In this document: one piece after another, positions 7,045-14,572 of the stretch
Layout of the letters: each line of letters starts with the position of its first letter
Numbering within the stretch: the first letter of the stretch is position 1
Assembly: GCA_964561005.1 (NCBI GenBank)
Contig: CAZLNO010000090.1
Coordinates: 1-17,165, forward strand
Direction: 5' to 3'
DNA length: 17,165 bases
Origin: CAZLNO01 sp964561005
GTDB lineage: Bacteria > Pseudomonadota > Alphaproteobacteria > Kiloniellales > Rhodovibrionaceae
Notes under the pieces: model-generated
Database searches by the model: none
What the model saw: only the letters and a program-made list of their open reading frames with translations
Told to the model about the DNA's origin: nothing
Translations under genes and position numbers: made by a program

Positions 7045-7443
7045 ATGGCCGACCAGCCCCAGCACAAGCACAAGAACAGCATTGTCGAGAAGTTCGACAG
7101 CTTCATGCCCCGTCCGGGGAACCGGGCCATGTTCCAGCTCATCCCCATCGGGGTCAGCGGCCTGCTCTGCGGGCTGCTGGGGTGGCGACTGGGGGGCTCC
7201 GGCCTGGCCGGCTCGGACGCCCTGTGGTTCGTGCTCTACTTCGTGATCGCGCTGTCGATCGCCTACACCGTGCACTGGATGATCTACATCCTGGTCATCC
7301 AGGCGCATTACAAGAACCTCATGGCCTATGCGGAAAAGCTGTCCGACCTCTCGCTGCGCTGCCAGATGGCCTGGGACGCGCAGCAGGAGGAGCCCGCCGA
7401 GCGCGCGGCGCACCAGCCGCCAAGCTCGCGCCAGCTTCACTGA
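7045..7443 (+). CDS. Small two-helix inner-membrane protein of unknown function
   Basis: The 132-aa protein has a basic, soluble N-terminus (residues 1-28), one hydrophobic segment at about 30-49 (QLIPIGVSGLLCGLLGW) and a second at about 60-85 (LWFVLYFVIALSIAYTVHWM). A soluble tail containing a short helix (NLMAYAEKLSDLSLRCQMAW) follows. It has no signal peptide and no enzyme motif. It follows moaE by 40 nt on the same strand and ends only 14 nt from the convergent glycosyltransferase gene. I do not recognise a family. Coding status is supported by the sensible membrane topology, a weak AGAAGG ribosome site and normal codon use. Confidence 0.72.
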   Translation: MADQPQHKHKNSIVEKFDSFMPRPGNRAMFQLIPIGVSGLLCGLLGWRLGGSGLAGSDALWFVLYFVIALSIAYTVHWMIYILVIQAHYKNLMAYAEKLSDLSLRCQMAWDAQQEEPAERAAHQPPSSRQLH

Positions 7444-7457
7444 GCCGCAGCGGTCTC

Positions 7458-8201
7458 TCACCGGAAGTGGTGGGGGCGCAGGTCGGCGGCGGTGTCGACG
7501 TCGCCCAGGACCTCCAGAAAGCCCACCGAATCGCCCTGGCGCGCCAGGTTGGACAGGGTGTCGTCCAGCGCGTGCGCGCTGCCCCAGCGCACGCCGTCGA
7601 AGGGCGGGCGCACCCGGGGCCGGCGGCGCAGGCCGATCAGCCAGTAACCGCCGTCGTCCGCCGGCCCGATCACGGCGTCGTGCCGGCCCAGCAGGCGGAA
7701 CGCCTGGGCGAGGTGGCGCGGCCGGATGTCGGGGATGTCCGCGCCGACGATGACCACCGGCCCCGGCGGCAGGCGGTGCATCGGCCGCGCCATGCGCTGG
7801 CCCAGGTCGCCCGCCCCCTGCGGGATGACGCGCACCGGCAGGTCCCAGAGTCCCCGGCGATCGACGGCCGCACGGTCGGGCGTCACGGCCAGCCAGGTCG
7901 TCCAGCGCCGGTCGCGCGCCAGGCGGCGCAGCACGCCCCCCGTGTTCAGCCGGTGGAACCGCCAGGCCGTCACATCGCCGACCTCGCCCGCCAGTCGGCG
8001 CTTGCCCCGGCCCAGACGCGGCGCGCGGGCGAAGAGGACGACGTGGTGCTGGAGGGGCGTGCCCGCGGTCGTTGAGCGTGAGGCATCACTGGCCGGTCGG
8101 GGGCTTGCCCCCGACCGGAACGGTTTTGATCCGAACGAACGGAAAACGTTCGGGGCGCGGGCAAGCCCACGCCCCGCGATCCGCGTTGGCTCACAAGTCA
8201 A
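7458..8201 (-). CDS. DUF2064-type glycosyltransferase (rSAM/selenodomain-associated transferase 1 type)
   Basis: The core, from about residue 52, matches small GT-A-like nucleotidyl/glycosyl transferases of the DUF2064 group: HHVVLFARAPRLGRGKRRLA at the start, VVIVGADIPDIRPRHLAQAF in the middle, and AVIGPADDGGYWLIGLRR. The D-x-P and ADDGGYW elements are typical of the family. Substrate unknown. The start is a puzzle: no ATG, GTG or TTG occurs in frame between the core and TTG 8201. The predicted protein therefore carries about 50 extra residues, 28 of them encoded by a palindromic element at 8093-8176. TTG 8201 lies 18 nt after the stop of the upstream glycosyltransferase gene, compatible with an operon. 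Either this long form is made or the native start was lost. Confidence 0.83.
   Translation of the reverse strand: MTCEPTRIAGRGLARAPNVFRSFGSKPFRSGASPRPASDASRSTTAGTPLQHHVVLFARAPRLGRGKRRLAGEVGDVTAWRFHRLNTGGVLRRLARDRRWTTWLAVTPDRAAVDRRGLWDLPVRVIPQGAGDLGQRMARPMHRLPPGPVVIVGADIPDIRPRHLAQAFRLLGRHDAVIGPADDGGYWLIGLRRRPRVRPPFDGVRWGSAHALDDTLSNLARQGDSVGFLEVLGDVDTAADLRPHHFR
8093..8187 (-). repeat. Compound palindromic element, in frame in a glycosyltransferase gene
   Basis: Two strong hairpins flank a central imperfect one. Hairpin 1 (8093-8118) has a perfect 11-bp stem, CCGGTCGGGGG, with loop CTTG. Hairpin 2 (8151-8176) has an 11-bp stem with one mismatch and loop CAAG, so the two loops are reverse complements. 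Between them CGAACG (8136-8141) pairs with CGTTCG (8147-8152). From 8093 to 8176 is 84 bp, exactly 28 codons. Hairpin 2 and flanks, read on the minus strand (8187 to about 8140), match the hairpin upstream of uvrC at 88-131: 23 of 26 bases over the hairpin, plus AACGCG on one side and GAA-GTTT on the other. Confidence 0.75.
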
Positions 8202-8219
8202 TTGGCACTCTCGCCATAT

Positions 8220-8924
8220 TCATCCGTACAGCCGCTTCAGGGTCGCCGGCGGCACGCCCAGGAAGTACAGCGACAGCACGCCGAGGTTGCGCAGCGGCCG
8301 CGTCCACCAGCCCTGCCGCCGGTAGCGCTCGGCCGAGGTGACGGCGGTGGCCTCCAGCAGCGTCAGGCGGCGGCGCCCCAGCCGGCGCACCAGGGCGACG
8401 TCCTCCATCAGCGGCAGCTCGGGATAGCCGCCGACGCTGTCGTAAAGCTGGCGGGCGATCAGCAGGCCCTGGTCGCCGTAGGGCAGGCCCAGCCGCCGCG
8501 TCCGCCAGTTCGCCAGCGCCGCCACGCGCCGCGCCGGGGCCGTGTCCTCGTCGTAGGCCAGGCGGAACGCCGCCGCCCGCGCCGCCGAATCCGGCCGGGC
8601 CAGATGAGCCTCGACGGCCGTGTCCCAGCCGGGCGCCAGCCGCGTGTCGGCGTGCAGGAACAGCAGCCAGTCGCCGCGGGCCGCCGCGGCGCCGGCCGCG
8701 AGCTGCCGGCCGCGTCCCGGCGCCAAGGCGACCACCCGCGCCCCCTGGGCGCGCGCCACCTCCGCCGTGCGATCGCGCGAGCCGCCGTCGGCCACGACGA
8801 CCTCGCCAAGCAACCCTCGCCGGCGCGCCGGCGCCAGCGCGTCCAGGCAGCCGGGCAGACGATCCTCCGCATCGAGCGTCGGGATAATGATGGAGAGGGA
8901 GCCCATCGAAGCCTGGTCGCTCAC
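8220..8924 (-). CDS. Family 2 glycosyltransferase (rSAM/selenodomain-associated transferase 2 type)
   Basis: The 234-aa protein is a short GT-A glycosyltransferase: SLSIIIPTLDAE at 9-20, EVVVADGGSRDRT at 41-53 (nucleotide-sugar site), WLLFLHADTRLAPGW at 86-100 (HAD in place of the usual DxD metal motif), GDQGLLIARQLYDSVGGYPE and LMEDVALVRRL near the C-terminus. Length and motifs fit the subgroup often paired with the DUF2064-type transferase, and that partner follows here after 18 nt. GTG 8924 gives the longest form. ATG 8906 (MGSLSIIIPT) is an equally good start. Neither has a clear ribosome site. No radical SAM partner gene is in the window, so the sugar acceptor is unknown. Confidence 0.9.
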   Translation of the reverse strand: MSDQASMGSLSIIIPTLDAEDRLPGCLDALAPARRRGLLGEVVVADGGSRDRTAEVARAQGARVVALAPGRGRQLAAGAAAARGDWLLFLHADTRLAPGWDTAVEAHLARPDSAARAAAFRLAYDEDTAPARRVAALANWRTRRLGLPYGDQGLLIARQLYDSVGGYPELPLMEDVALVRRLGRRRLTLLEATAVTSAERYRRQGWWTRPLRNLGVLSLYFLGVPPATLKRLYG

Positions 8925-8946
8925 AGCCGATGCGGCGCGCCGTCTG

Positions 8947-9375
8947 TCAGCGATCTCGCGACGGCGGCACGCTGATCCGGTGGAAGGTGATCGTCGGAAT
9001 GTTCGGATTCGCCGTGCGCTCGACCAGCGTCCCGTTGGCGGGATCGTGGGTGAAGGTGGTGTCCGCCGGCAGCTCGCCGCCCGCCTCGCAGTGCAGGGTG
9101 AAGTCGGGCACCTTCAGGATTTTGCCGTCGACGGTGCCGGTGCCGGTCAGCCGGCCGCGCCCGCCGCCACAGGAGGTCCAAATCTGGTCGGCGCCCAGGA
9201 TGGTGCATTCGGTGCCGTCACAGGTGATCGACCGCTGCGTCAGTCCGCCGTCCAGCGGATCGACCCCTTCCCACAAACCGATGAACGCGCGCGGCCCGGG
9301 ACCCTCGCCGGCACCTGCACCGGCGACGAGGGCGAGCGTCAGGCCGCATGCACCGGCGATTGTCGAGATCCTCAT
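8947..9375 (-). CDS. Small secreted protein of unknown function
   Basis: The 142-aa product begins with a Sec-type signal peptide: MRIS, then hydrophobic TIAGACGLTLALVAGAGAG, with likely cleavage near residue 22. The mature part starts around GPRAFIGLWEGVDPLDGG, a layout common to small periplasmic proteins whose 'GLWEGVDPxDGG' opening precedes a beta-rich domain. It has four cysteines (in TCDGTEC, TSCGGG and LHCEAGG) that could form two disulfides after export. It lies 27 nt after leuC and 22 nt before the glycosyltransferase gene on the same strand. No family is recognised with certainty and no catalytic motif is seen. Confidence 0.78.
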   Translation of the reverse strand: MRISTIAGACGLTLALVAGAGAGEGPGPRAFIGLWEGVDPLDGGLTQRSITCDGTECTILGADQIWTSCGGGRGRLTGTGTVDGKILKVPDFTLHCEAGGELPADTTFTHDPANGTLVERTANPNIPTITFHRISVPPSRDR

Positions 9376-9402
9376 TGCATCTACGGGAACCGAGCCCCCA
9401 GC

Positions 9403-10809
9403 CTACACCAGCTCGCGCACGTCGGCGATGTGGCCGGTGACGGCCGCCGCCGCGGCCATGGCCGGGCTCATCAGGTGGGTGCGGCCGCCGCGGCCCTGGC
9501 GGCCCTCGAAGTTGCGGTTCGATGTGGACGCGCAGCGCTCGCCGGGCTGCAGGCGATCCGCGTTCATCGCCAGGCACATCGAGCAGCCGGCGTCGCGCCA
9601 CTCGAACCCGGCCTCGATGAAGACACGGTCCAGGCCCTCCTGCTCCGCCTGCTCCTTGATCAGGCCGGAGCCGGGGACGATCATCGCCTGCACGCCCTCG
9701 GCCACCTTGCGGCCCTTGGCGACCTTCGCCGCCTCGCGCAGATCCTCGATGCGGGCGTTGGTGCAGGAGCCGATGAAGACCTTGTCCAGCTTCAGCTCGG
9801 TCAGCTTCTCGCCCGGCTCAACGCCCATGTACTCGCAGGCGCGCAGCAGCGCCCGGCGGCGGCTCTCGCTGTCCATCTCCTCCAATGTCGGCACGCGGCC
9901 GGTAACCGGCGCCACGTCCTGCGGCGAGGTGCCCCAGGTCACCTGCGGCACGATCTCCTCGGCGTGCAGCGTGACCTCCTTGTCGTAGCGCGCGCCCTCG
10001 TCGGACGGCAGGGTGCGCCAATAGGCGACCGCGGCTTCCCAGTTGCCGCCCTTGGGCGCCATCGGCCGGCCCTTGATGTAGTCGAAGGTGGTCTCGTCCG
10101 GCGCGATCATGCCGGCGCGCGCCCCGGCCTCGATGGACATGTTGCAGACCGTCATGCGGCCTTCCATCGACAGCTCCTGGATCGCCTCGCCGGCGTACTC
10201 GATGACGTGGCCGGTGCCGCCGGCGGTGCCGATCTTGCCGATGATGGCGAGGATCAGGTCCTTCGCGGTGGTGCCGAGCGGCCGCTTGCCGTCGACGGTG
10301 ATGCGCATGTTCTTCGCCGGCTGTTGCAGCAGCGTCTGCGTCGCCAGGACGTGCTCCACCTCGCTGGTGCCGATGCCGAAGGCCAGCGCGCCGAAGGCGC
10401 CGTGGGTGGCGGTGTGGCTGTCGCCGCATACAATGGTCATGCCCGGCTGGGTCATGCCCTGCTCCGGCCCGATGATGTGGACGATGCCCTGGCGCGGGTC
10501 GTCCATGCCGTAGAGCTCGATGCCGAAGTCGCGGCAGTTCTTCTCCAGCGTCTCGACCTGCAGGCGGCTTTCCGGGTCGACGATGCCCTTGTCGCGGTCC
10601 TTGGTCGGCACGTTGTGGTCGGGCACGGCCAGCGTCGCCTCCGGCCGGCGCACCTCGCGCCCGGCCAGGCGAAGGCCCTCGAAGGCCTGCGGGCTGGTCA
10701 CCTCGTGCACCAGGTGGCGGTCGATGTAGATCAGGCAGGTGCCGTCCTCCTGGCGGTCGACGACATGACTGTCCCAGATCTTGTCGAACAGCGTTCGCGG
10801 CTTGCTCAT
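9403..10809 (-). CDS. leuC: 3-isopropylmalate dehydratase large subunit
   Basis: LeuC with LeuD isomerises 2-isopropylmalate to 3-isopropylmalate in leucine synthesis. The 468-aa product is of normal length (E. coli 466). It has KIWDSHVV (10-17), PDHNVPT (63-69), IVCGDSHTATHGAFG (126-140), FGIGTSEVEHVLATQ (144-158) and the three [4Fe-4S] ligands C349 (IGSCTNAR), C409 and C412 (GCSMCLAMN), followed by STSNRNFEGRQG. ATG 10809 gives the standard MSKPRTLFDK start. An upstream in-frame ATG at 10836 is rejected because AGGAGG lies just after it, 14 nt before ATG 10809. leuD, usually the next gene, is absent; a secreted protein gene follows instead. Confidence 0.97.
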   Translation of the reverse strand: MSKPRTLFDKIWDSHVVDRQEDGTCLIYIDRHLVHEVTSPQAFEGLRLAGREVRRPEATLAVPDHNVPTKDRDKGIVDPESRLQVETLEKNCRDFGIELYGMDDPRQGIVHIIGPEQGMTQPGMTIVCGDSHTATHGAFGALAFGIGTSEVEHVLATQTLLQQPAKNMRITVDGKRPLGTTAKDLILAIIGKIGTAGGTGHVIEYAGEAIQELSMEGRMTVCNMSIEAGARAGMIAPDETTFDYIKGRPMAPKGGNWEAAVAYWRTLPSDEGARYDKEVTLHAEEIVPQVTWGTSPQDVAPVTGRVPTLEEMDSESRRRALLRACEYMGVEPGEKLTELKLDKVFIGSCTNARIEDLREAAKVAKGRKVAEGVQAMIVPGSGLIKEQAEQEGLDRVFIEAGFEWRDAGCSMCLAMNADRLQPGERCASTSNRNFEGRQGRGGRTHLMSPAMAAAAAVTGHIADVRELV

Positions 10810-10875
10810 TGTCCTGTCTTGTCCCTCCTGATGCACGCCGGCGCGCCGGCCCGCCGGCCATCGCGACCCGCTCTT

Positions 10876-10903
10876 AACATAGTCGGTCTGTCGCGCACCA
10901 CAA
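10876..10903 (-). promoter_or_regulatory. Possible leuC promoter
   Basis: On the minus strand TTGTGG (10898-10903) and TATGTT (10876-10881) are separated by 16 nt, about 65 nt before the leuC ATG. Matches are three and four of six consensus bases. The leader contains a perfect GC palindrome, GCCGGCGCGCCGGC (10837-10850). No leucine-rich leader peptide was seen. Confidence 0.3.
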
Positions 10904-10935
10904 CGGGCAGCCCGGGGTCCGCGGCGCGGCCCCGA

Positions 10936-11445
10936 TCAGCGCGGCCGGGCCGCCTTGGCGATCGGCGCCACGGCCTGGGGCTCGGTGTCCCAGGGGAAGA
11001 GGATCCAGGTGTCCTGGCTGACCTCGGTGACGAAGGTGTCGACCAGCGGCCGGCCGGCGGGCTTTGCATAAACGGTGGCGAAGTGGGCCCTGGGCAGCAT
11101 GTCGCGCACGGCCCGCGCGGTCTTGCCGGTGTCCACGAGGTCATCGACGATCAGCCAGCCCGCGCCCTCGCCGACGTCGCGCTTGGCGGTCTTGAGGATG
11201 CGCAGCTCGCCCTGCTCCATCTCCTCGTAGCTGGCGACGCAGAGCGTGTCGATCACCCGGAGTTCCAGCTCGCGCGCGACGATCGCCGCGGGTACCAGCC
11301 CGCCGCGCGTGATCGCAACGATGCCCTCCCAGTCCCCACCATCCATCAGGCGCCAGGCCAGGGCCTTGGAATGGCGGTGCAGCTCTTCCCAGGAGACCGG
11401 GAAGTGCATGAACCCGCGTTGTGATCCGGCGGTCGGTTCCGGCAT
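10936..11445 (-). CDS. gpt: Xanthine(-guanine) phosphoribosyltransferase
   Basis: This enzyme salvages xanthine and guanine to XMP and GMP using PRPP, in the cytoplasm. The 169-aa protein has the phosphoribosyltransferase fold: VSWEELHRHSKALAWRL at 17-33, AITRGGLVPAAIVAREL at 44-60 and the PRPP loop LIVDDLVDTGKTA at 98-110. Near the end, VSQDTWILFPWDTEP carries the WILFPWD motif typical of Gpt. E. coli Gpt has 152 residues. ATG 11409 (MHFPVSWEEL) gives 157 residues and a start closer to relatives. ATG 11445 has the better ribosome site (GGGGAG about 9 nt upstream). It is the same strand as leuC but separated by 126 nt with its own promoter-like sequence for leuC. Confidence 0.92.
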   Translation of the reverse strand: MPEPTAGSQRGFMHFPVSWEELHRHSKALAWRLMDGGDWEGIVAITRGGLVPAAIVARELELRVIDTLCVASYEEMEQGELRILKTAKRDVGEGAGWLIVDDLVDTGKTARAVRDMLPRAHFATVYAKPAGRPLVDTFVTEVSQDTWILFPWDTEPQAVAPIAKAARPR

Positions 11446-11513
11446 GGCCTCGCGCTCCCCACCCTGTCGCGGAGCGGTGTAGCGAAGCCGACGCGCGCCG
11501 GCAAGAGCCCCTT

Positions 11514-11939
11514 CTACACGCCCGGCTCGGGCGAGCGGGTCAACCGCACGCCGTCGATTCGCCAGGCGCCGTCGGACTGGCGGGCCATGAAGTACAGGGC
11601 CAGCACCTGCCGCCCGTCCGGCCCGACGAGGAACACCTCCTGCGTCAGCCGCCCGCCCTCGCGCGTCAGCGCGCCCAGCCGCACGGCGCGGGGCCGGTAG
11701 ACCGGCCGGTAGCCGCGTCGCACCATCTCCATGAAGGTGTCGGGGTCGCCGAACTGCCGCTGGATCATCGGCGAGGCGAAGGCGAAGGCCGCCGGTGCAT
11801 CGTCGCGCTGGAAGGCTTCGAGCTGCTGGACGATGACGTCGCGGATCGCGGCTTCATCGCGTGGCGAAGGCGACGGGGTTTCGGCCGTCGCCGCGGCGGG
11901 CAGCCAGAACGCGAGAACAATGAGGAAGGCCCGCAACAT
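11514..11939 (-). CDS. Secreted DUF4864-type protein
   Basis: The 141-aa protein has a cleavable signal peptide (MLRAFLIVLAFWLPAAATAE, cleavage near residue 19). Its mature domain resembles DUF4864: AAIRDVIVQQLEAFQRDDAP (30-49), AFAFASPMIQRQFGDPDTFM (51-70), MVRRGYRPVYRPRAV, then strands QEVFLVGPDGRQVLALYFM and a WRIDGVRL ending. The layout is that of the small SnoaL/NTF2-like 'helix plus curved sheet' proteins. Function is unknown and the location is predicted periplasmic. AGGAGGG, 7 nt before the ATG, is one of the best ribosome sites in the window. It stands between gpt and the OmpA-like gene, all on the minus strand. The family name is recalled from motif pattern, not searched. Confidence 0.85.
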   Translation of the reverse strand: MLRAFLIVLAFWLPAAATAETPSPSPRDEAAIRDVIVQQLEAFQRDDAPAAFAFASPMIQRQFGDPDTFMEMVRRGYRPVYRPRAVRLGALTREGGRLTQEVFLVGPDGRQVLALYFMARQSDGAWRIDGVRLTRSPEPGV

Positions 11940-12058
11940 GATTTCCCTCCTGCCAGACCGGTCCCGCCGTTCTCAACGCTGATACGCGACTCGGCAGCTC
12001 GCGGATCGCCGGGCGAGTCGTTTCGTGCCCCCGGATCACGCGGCTCAAGCAGTTACGA

Positions 12059-13249
12059 TCAGCGAATGTAGACGTGGACCTCGTTCGTCGTCACGTCCGC
12101 GCTGGTGGTGGCGGAGAGCGAGACCCGGTTCGGCGGCAGGCCCATCTCGTTCAGGGAGCGCAGCACCTGCTCGGCGCTGCGGCGGGCCTTCGCCCGGTTC
12201 AGCGCGGTCTGCGCCTGATTGCCGGTCTGCGGCGCGACCGCCACGACGTCGAAGCCGGCGTTCGGCCGGCGGTCCAGCGTGCGGCTGACCGCGTCGTAGA
12301 GCGGCTGCTGGTACTGGACGTCGCCGTCGAAGCGAATCACCACCAGCGGCTGAGTCCGGCCGACCTGCGCGGCGGGGCTGCCGTCGGACGCGGGCGGTCG
12401 CGGGCTGCCGTAGGCCCGGTTGGCGAGGCTCTCGCCGTAGAACTCGCCGTTCTTGATCGCCAGCGACAGCGCCGAGAGGTTCTGGCGCTCGCGCTCCAGA
12501 TAGCTGCGCTGCCGGGAGACGTCCTCCGACAGCTCGTTCATCAGGCGGTCGATCAGCACCACGGTGCGGTTGGTCGAGTCCTCCAGGATGGCCAGGTGCT
12601 CGTGGTCGCGCTCGACCGCGCCGGACAGCGAGTAGGAGGCCTGCACCGAATCGAGCAGGAAGGCGGCCAGCCCGGCCGTGGAGCCGGCCTCGTTGGCCAG
12701 GGCGTTCATCTCCTTGGCCACGTTGTCGACGCGCTGGAGGTCGGCCTGCGCCTGGTTCCACTGCGCCACCAGCTCGGGGTTGCCTGGCGTGGTGCCGATC
12801 TGCAGGCGGGTGTTCATCTCGGCCAGGCGGCGATGATAGTTGCGCGCGGCCTCGATGGCGCGTTGGCGCAGCGCCTGCAGCCGCTGGTTCTGCTGGGCGA
12901 TGTCGCTCTTGAGCTGGCGCAGGTCCTTGCGCAGGTCCTGGACCTTCTGGCCCACGAAGGTATCGGTCGGCTGGAACCGCGGCAGTTCCTCGGGCTCGAA
13001 GACGGTGGTGCCCAGCGCCGGAACGCCCCGCGTGGCGCCGCCGAGCTGACCGGTCTGAGCGGTTTCCCGGGCCTCCGGCGCGGGGGCGGCCTCCGCCTGT
13101 CCCTCGGCGCCGGCCTGTTCGGCCGCCGGCTGCGCGCCGCCCGGCGCCTCGCCGTCCAGCGACGGCGTGAGCGCGCTGTCGCTCAGCCCGCATCCCCCCA
13201 AGACGGCAACGGCGGCAAAGAGGGCCGCCGTGCGACGAATGATTATCAT
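12059..13249 (-). CDS. OmpA-like lipoprotein with central coiled coil
   Basis: The 396-aa protein begins with a lipoprotein signal, MIIIRRTAALFAAVAVLGGC, with lipobox LGGC and acylated C20. Glycine follows at +2, with no inner-membrane retention aspartate. A disordered Ala/Glu/Pro/Gly region spans 21-95, and helices with strong coiled-coil character span about 98-150 (VGQKVQDLRKDLRQLKSDI) and 160-270. The C-terminus (about 302-396) resembles an OmpA peptidoglycan-binding fold: VVIRFDGDVQYQQPL, a BON-like helix with RAKARRSAEQVLRSLNEMGL, and final strand NEVHVYIR. The usual D and R anchors of OmpA are only partly kept. It may tether the outer membrane to the cell wall; this is inference. ATG 13249 is chosen because the longer open frame lacks a signal peptide at its start. 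Confidence 0.85.
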   Translation of the reverse strand: MIIIRRTAALFAAVAVLGGCGLSDSALTPSLDGEAPGGAQPAAEQAGAEGQAEAAPAPEARETAQTGQLGGATRGVPALGTTVFEPEELPRFQPTDTFVGQKVQDLRKDLRQLKSDIAQQNQRLQALRQRAIEAARNYHRRLAEMNTRLQIGTTPGNPELVAQWNQAQADLQRVDNVAKEMNALANEAGSTAGLAAFLLDSVQASYSLSGAVERDHEHLAILEDSTNRTVVLIDRLMNELSEDVSRQRSYLERERQNLSALSLAIKNGEFYGESLANRAYGSPRPPASDGSPAAQVGRTQPLVVIRFDGDVQYQQPLYDAVSRTLDRRPNAGFDVVAVAPQTGNQAQTALNRAKARRSAEQVLRSLNEMGLPPNRVSLSATTSADVTTNEVHVYIR

Positions 13250-13577
13250 GCGTGTCCCGCCGATCTCCGCTTTATTGTCATTCCAGGCGACCTTGCCGGG
13301 CATGCCGCCCGCGGATGCTTCCGCGCGATCGCCCGGATCGCCTGCCCCCCGAAAGTGCGGCGACGATACTACTGGATGGGAGTCCCGCGAACAAGTCGGA
13401 TTCCCCAAGCGATTTCCGAGCCTTGCACGCGGCACCTTTACCCTGGCGCGTGTCGCGCCCATATGCAAGCCGTCGGCGGGACGGCTCGCAAAGGCCTCTT
13501 GCCAACCGGCGGCGCTTTGAGTAGTGTCCGCCGCACTTCGGCCGCGGCGGCATTCGCAGCCCCGCGGAGCGCGGTCT
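13250..13577. other. Intergenic region between the lipoprotein gene and tRNA-Arg
   Basis: These 328 bases hold no convincing gene. Divergent promoter-like pairs are visible: one leftward for the lipoprotein gene (GAACAA 13389-13394 and ATACTA 13366-13371 on the plus strand, that is TTGTTC and TAGTAT, 17 nt apart) and one rightward for the tRNA (13499-13527). Open frames here change frame without protein-like composition. Confidence 0.5.
13499..13527 (+). promoter_or_regulatory. Probable tRNA-Arg promoter
   Basis: TTGCCA (13499-13504, five of six) and TAGTGT (13522-13527, three of six) are 17 nt apart and end 50 nt before the mature tRNA 5' end. A strong -35 with a poor -10 gives only moderate support. 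Confidence 0.4.
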
Positions 13578-13653
<76 letters not shown>

Positions 13654-13989
13654 ATGATTTCAGCGGCTTATCAGGCGATCAGTGGATCAGGCGAAAAGCC
13701 GGATACCACATGGATACCATCCTGCGGCAAAGCGAAGCCCTCGCAGATGCCGCCGCGCCGCCTCGCCATCCTCCCGACCGCGCTCATCGCCGCGCCGCCT
13801 TGGCACGCCTTCCCGCCAGCGCTGTCGGCGCCAACCTGTGTTTGTGCCGCTTGCACAAATCCAGATCGGTGTTTGACCCATCCACGCGCCGTTTTTGTGG
13901 TTCTTGCATAACCGTCGAGTTGTTCCTCGACGCAATCGTCCCGGCAACTCCACGCTCTCGACATGGACCAGGCCAGCAACCCAGGGGGA
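13654..13989. other. Non-coding or degraded sequence after tRNA-Arg
   Basis: I see no credible gene here. Open frames exist on both strands but none has stable composition, ribosome site or recognisable motif. The stretch 13830-13990 is less GC-rich than the rest. An 8-bp direct repeat ATCAGGCG occurs near 13671 and 13688. No copy of the tRNA 3' end was found in the window. It may be what is left of an element integrated at the tRNA. Confidence 0.4.
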
Positions 13990-14570
13990 TCATGCACGGC
14001 GCCATGCCAATCCCCAATGACGATCGGCACGCGGCGGACTTGGTGGCGCGTTTCCACGCGCTGTCCGACCAGCTCGACGATCGGGAGCGCCTGCCGCATG
14101 GAGCGCGTGACCGGGTTCGCGGTGATGTAGTCCAGAGGTGGCCTGCTCAGCTCCTGCCGGATGGGCGGCGGTGGCCCAGGCGATGCGCCAGCCAGACCGG
14201 ATCGATCACGATCGAGCGTCGCCGCAACGGCGGCCGGACGGCCCGTCGCGCCTGTTCGCGCGGGTCGTCCGGGTCGATGCCGAGGAGATCGTGGTCATGC
14301 TCGGCGAGCAGGTCGCTCATGTCGGCGAACGAACCCATTGCGCCCCTTATCGACTCGCCGCGCGCCCGTTGAAGACGCGCCTCAAACCGCTCGGCAAGGC
14401 GGCCGCCGTCGAGGATCAGCGTGTCCGTGAAAGCCGCGTGCCCGACCCGTTGAAGCGCCAGGGAGCGGCGGTTGTCGCGGTCGCCCTGGTCGGCGTCGTC
14501 GCGCTCGGGGAGCCGCCGCGCCTCGGCGCTGGGCGGCGTCGGCGAAACCAAGTTTTTGAGCGTTCGGCTA
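13990..14570 (-). pseudogene. Frameshifted remnant of an unrecognised gene
   Basis: The minus strand shows coding-like composition in two frames that join. From about 14565 to 14175 the frame reads sensible protein (for example DTLILDGGRLAERFEARLQ, GSFADMSDLLAEHDHDLLGI, DPDDPREQARRAV, SIVIDPVWLAHRLG) with high GC at third positions, then hits TGA at 14147. From about 14175 leftward a second frame continues (PPIRQELSRPPLDYITANPV, TRSMRQALPIVELVGQRVET), then decays after 14000. A one-base insertion or deletion near 14165-14180 would join them. A strong promoter-like pair lies at its 5' side (14573-14601), and a TTG near 14552 could be the start. No family is recognised. The left limit is a guess. 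Confidence 0.4.
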
Positions 14571-14572
14571 CA

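Noticed and set aside
10837..10850. Palindrome GCCGGCGCGCCGGC before leuC as an operator
   Set aside because: Perfect palindromes of G and C this short are expected often in such GC-rich DNA, and no known regulator site matches. Mentioned only in the promoter note.
8620..11424. A 934-codon plus-strand open frame
   Set aside because: It is a shadow opposite the glycosyltransferase, secreted protein, leuC and gpt genes, all of which have clear family motifs on the minus strand.
11987..12020. Inverted repeat CGACTCG / CGAGTCG with a TTTCGT tail as a terminator
   Set aside because: The stem is only 7 bp with a 20-nt loop, and the T-rich side faces the plus strand, where no gene precedes it.
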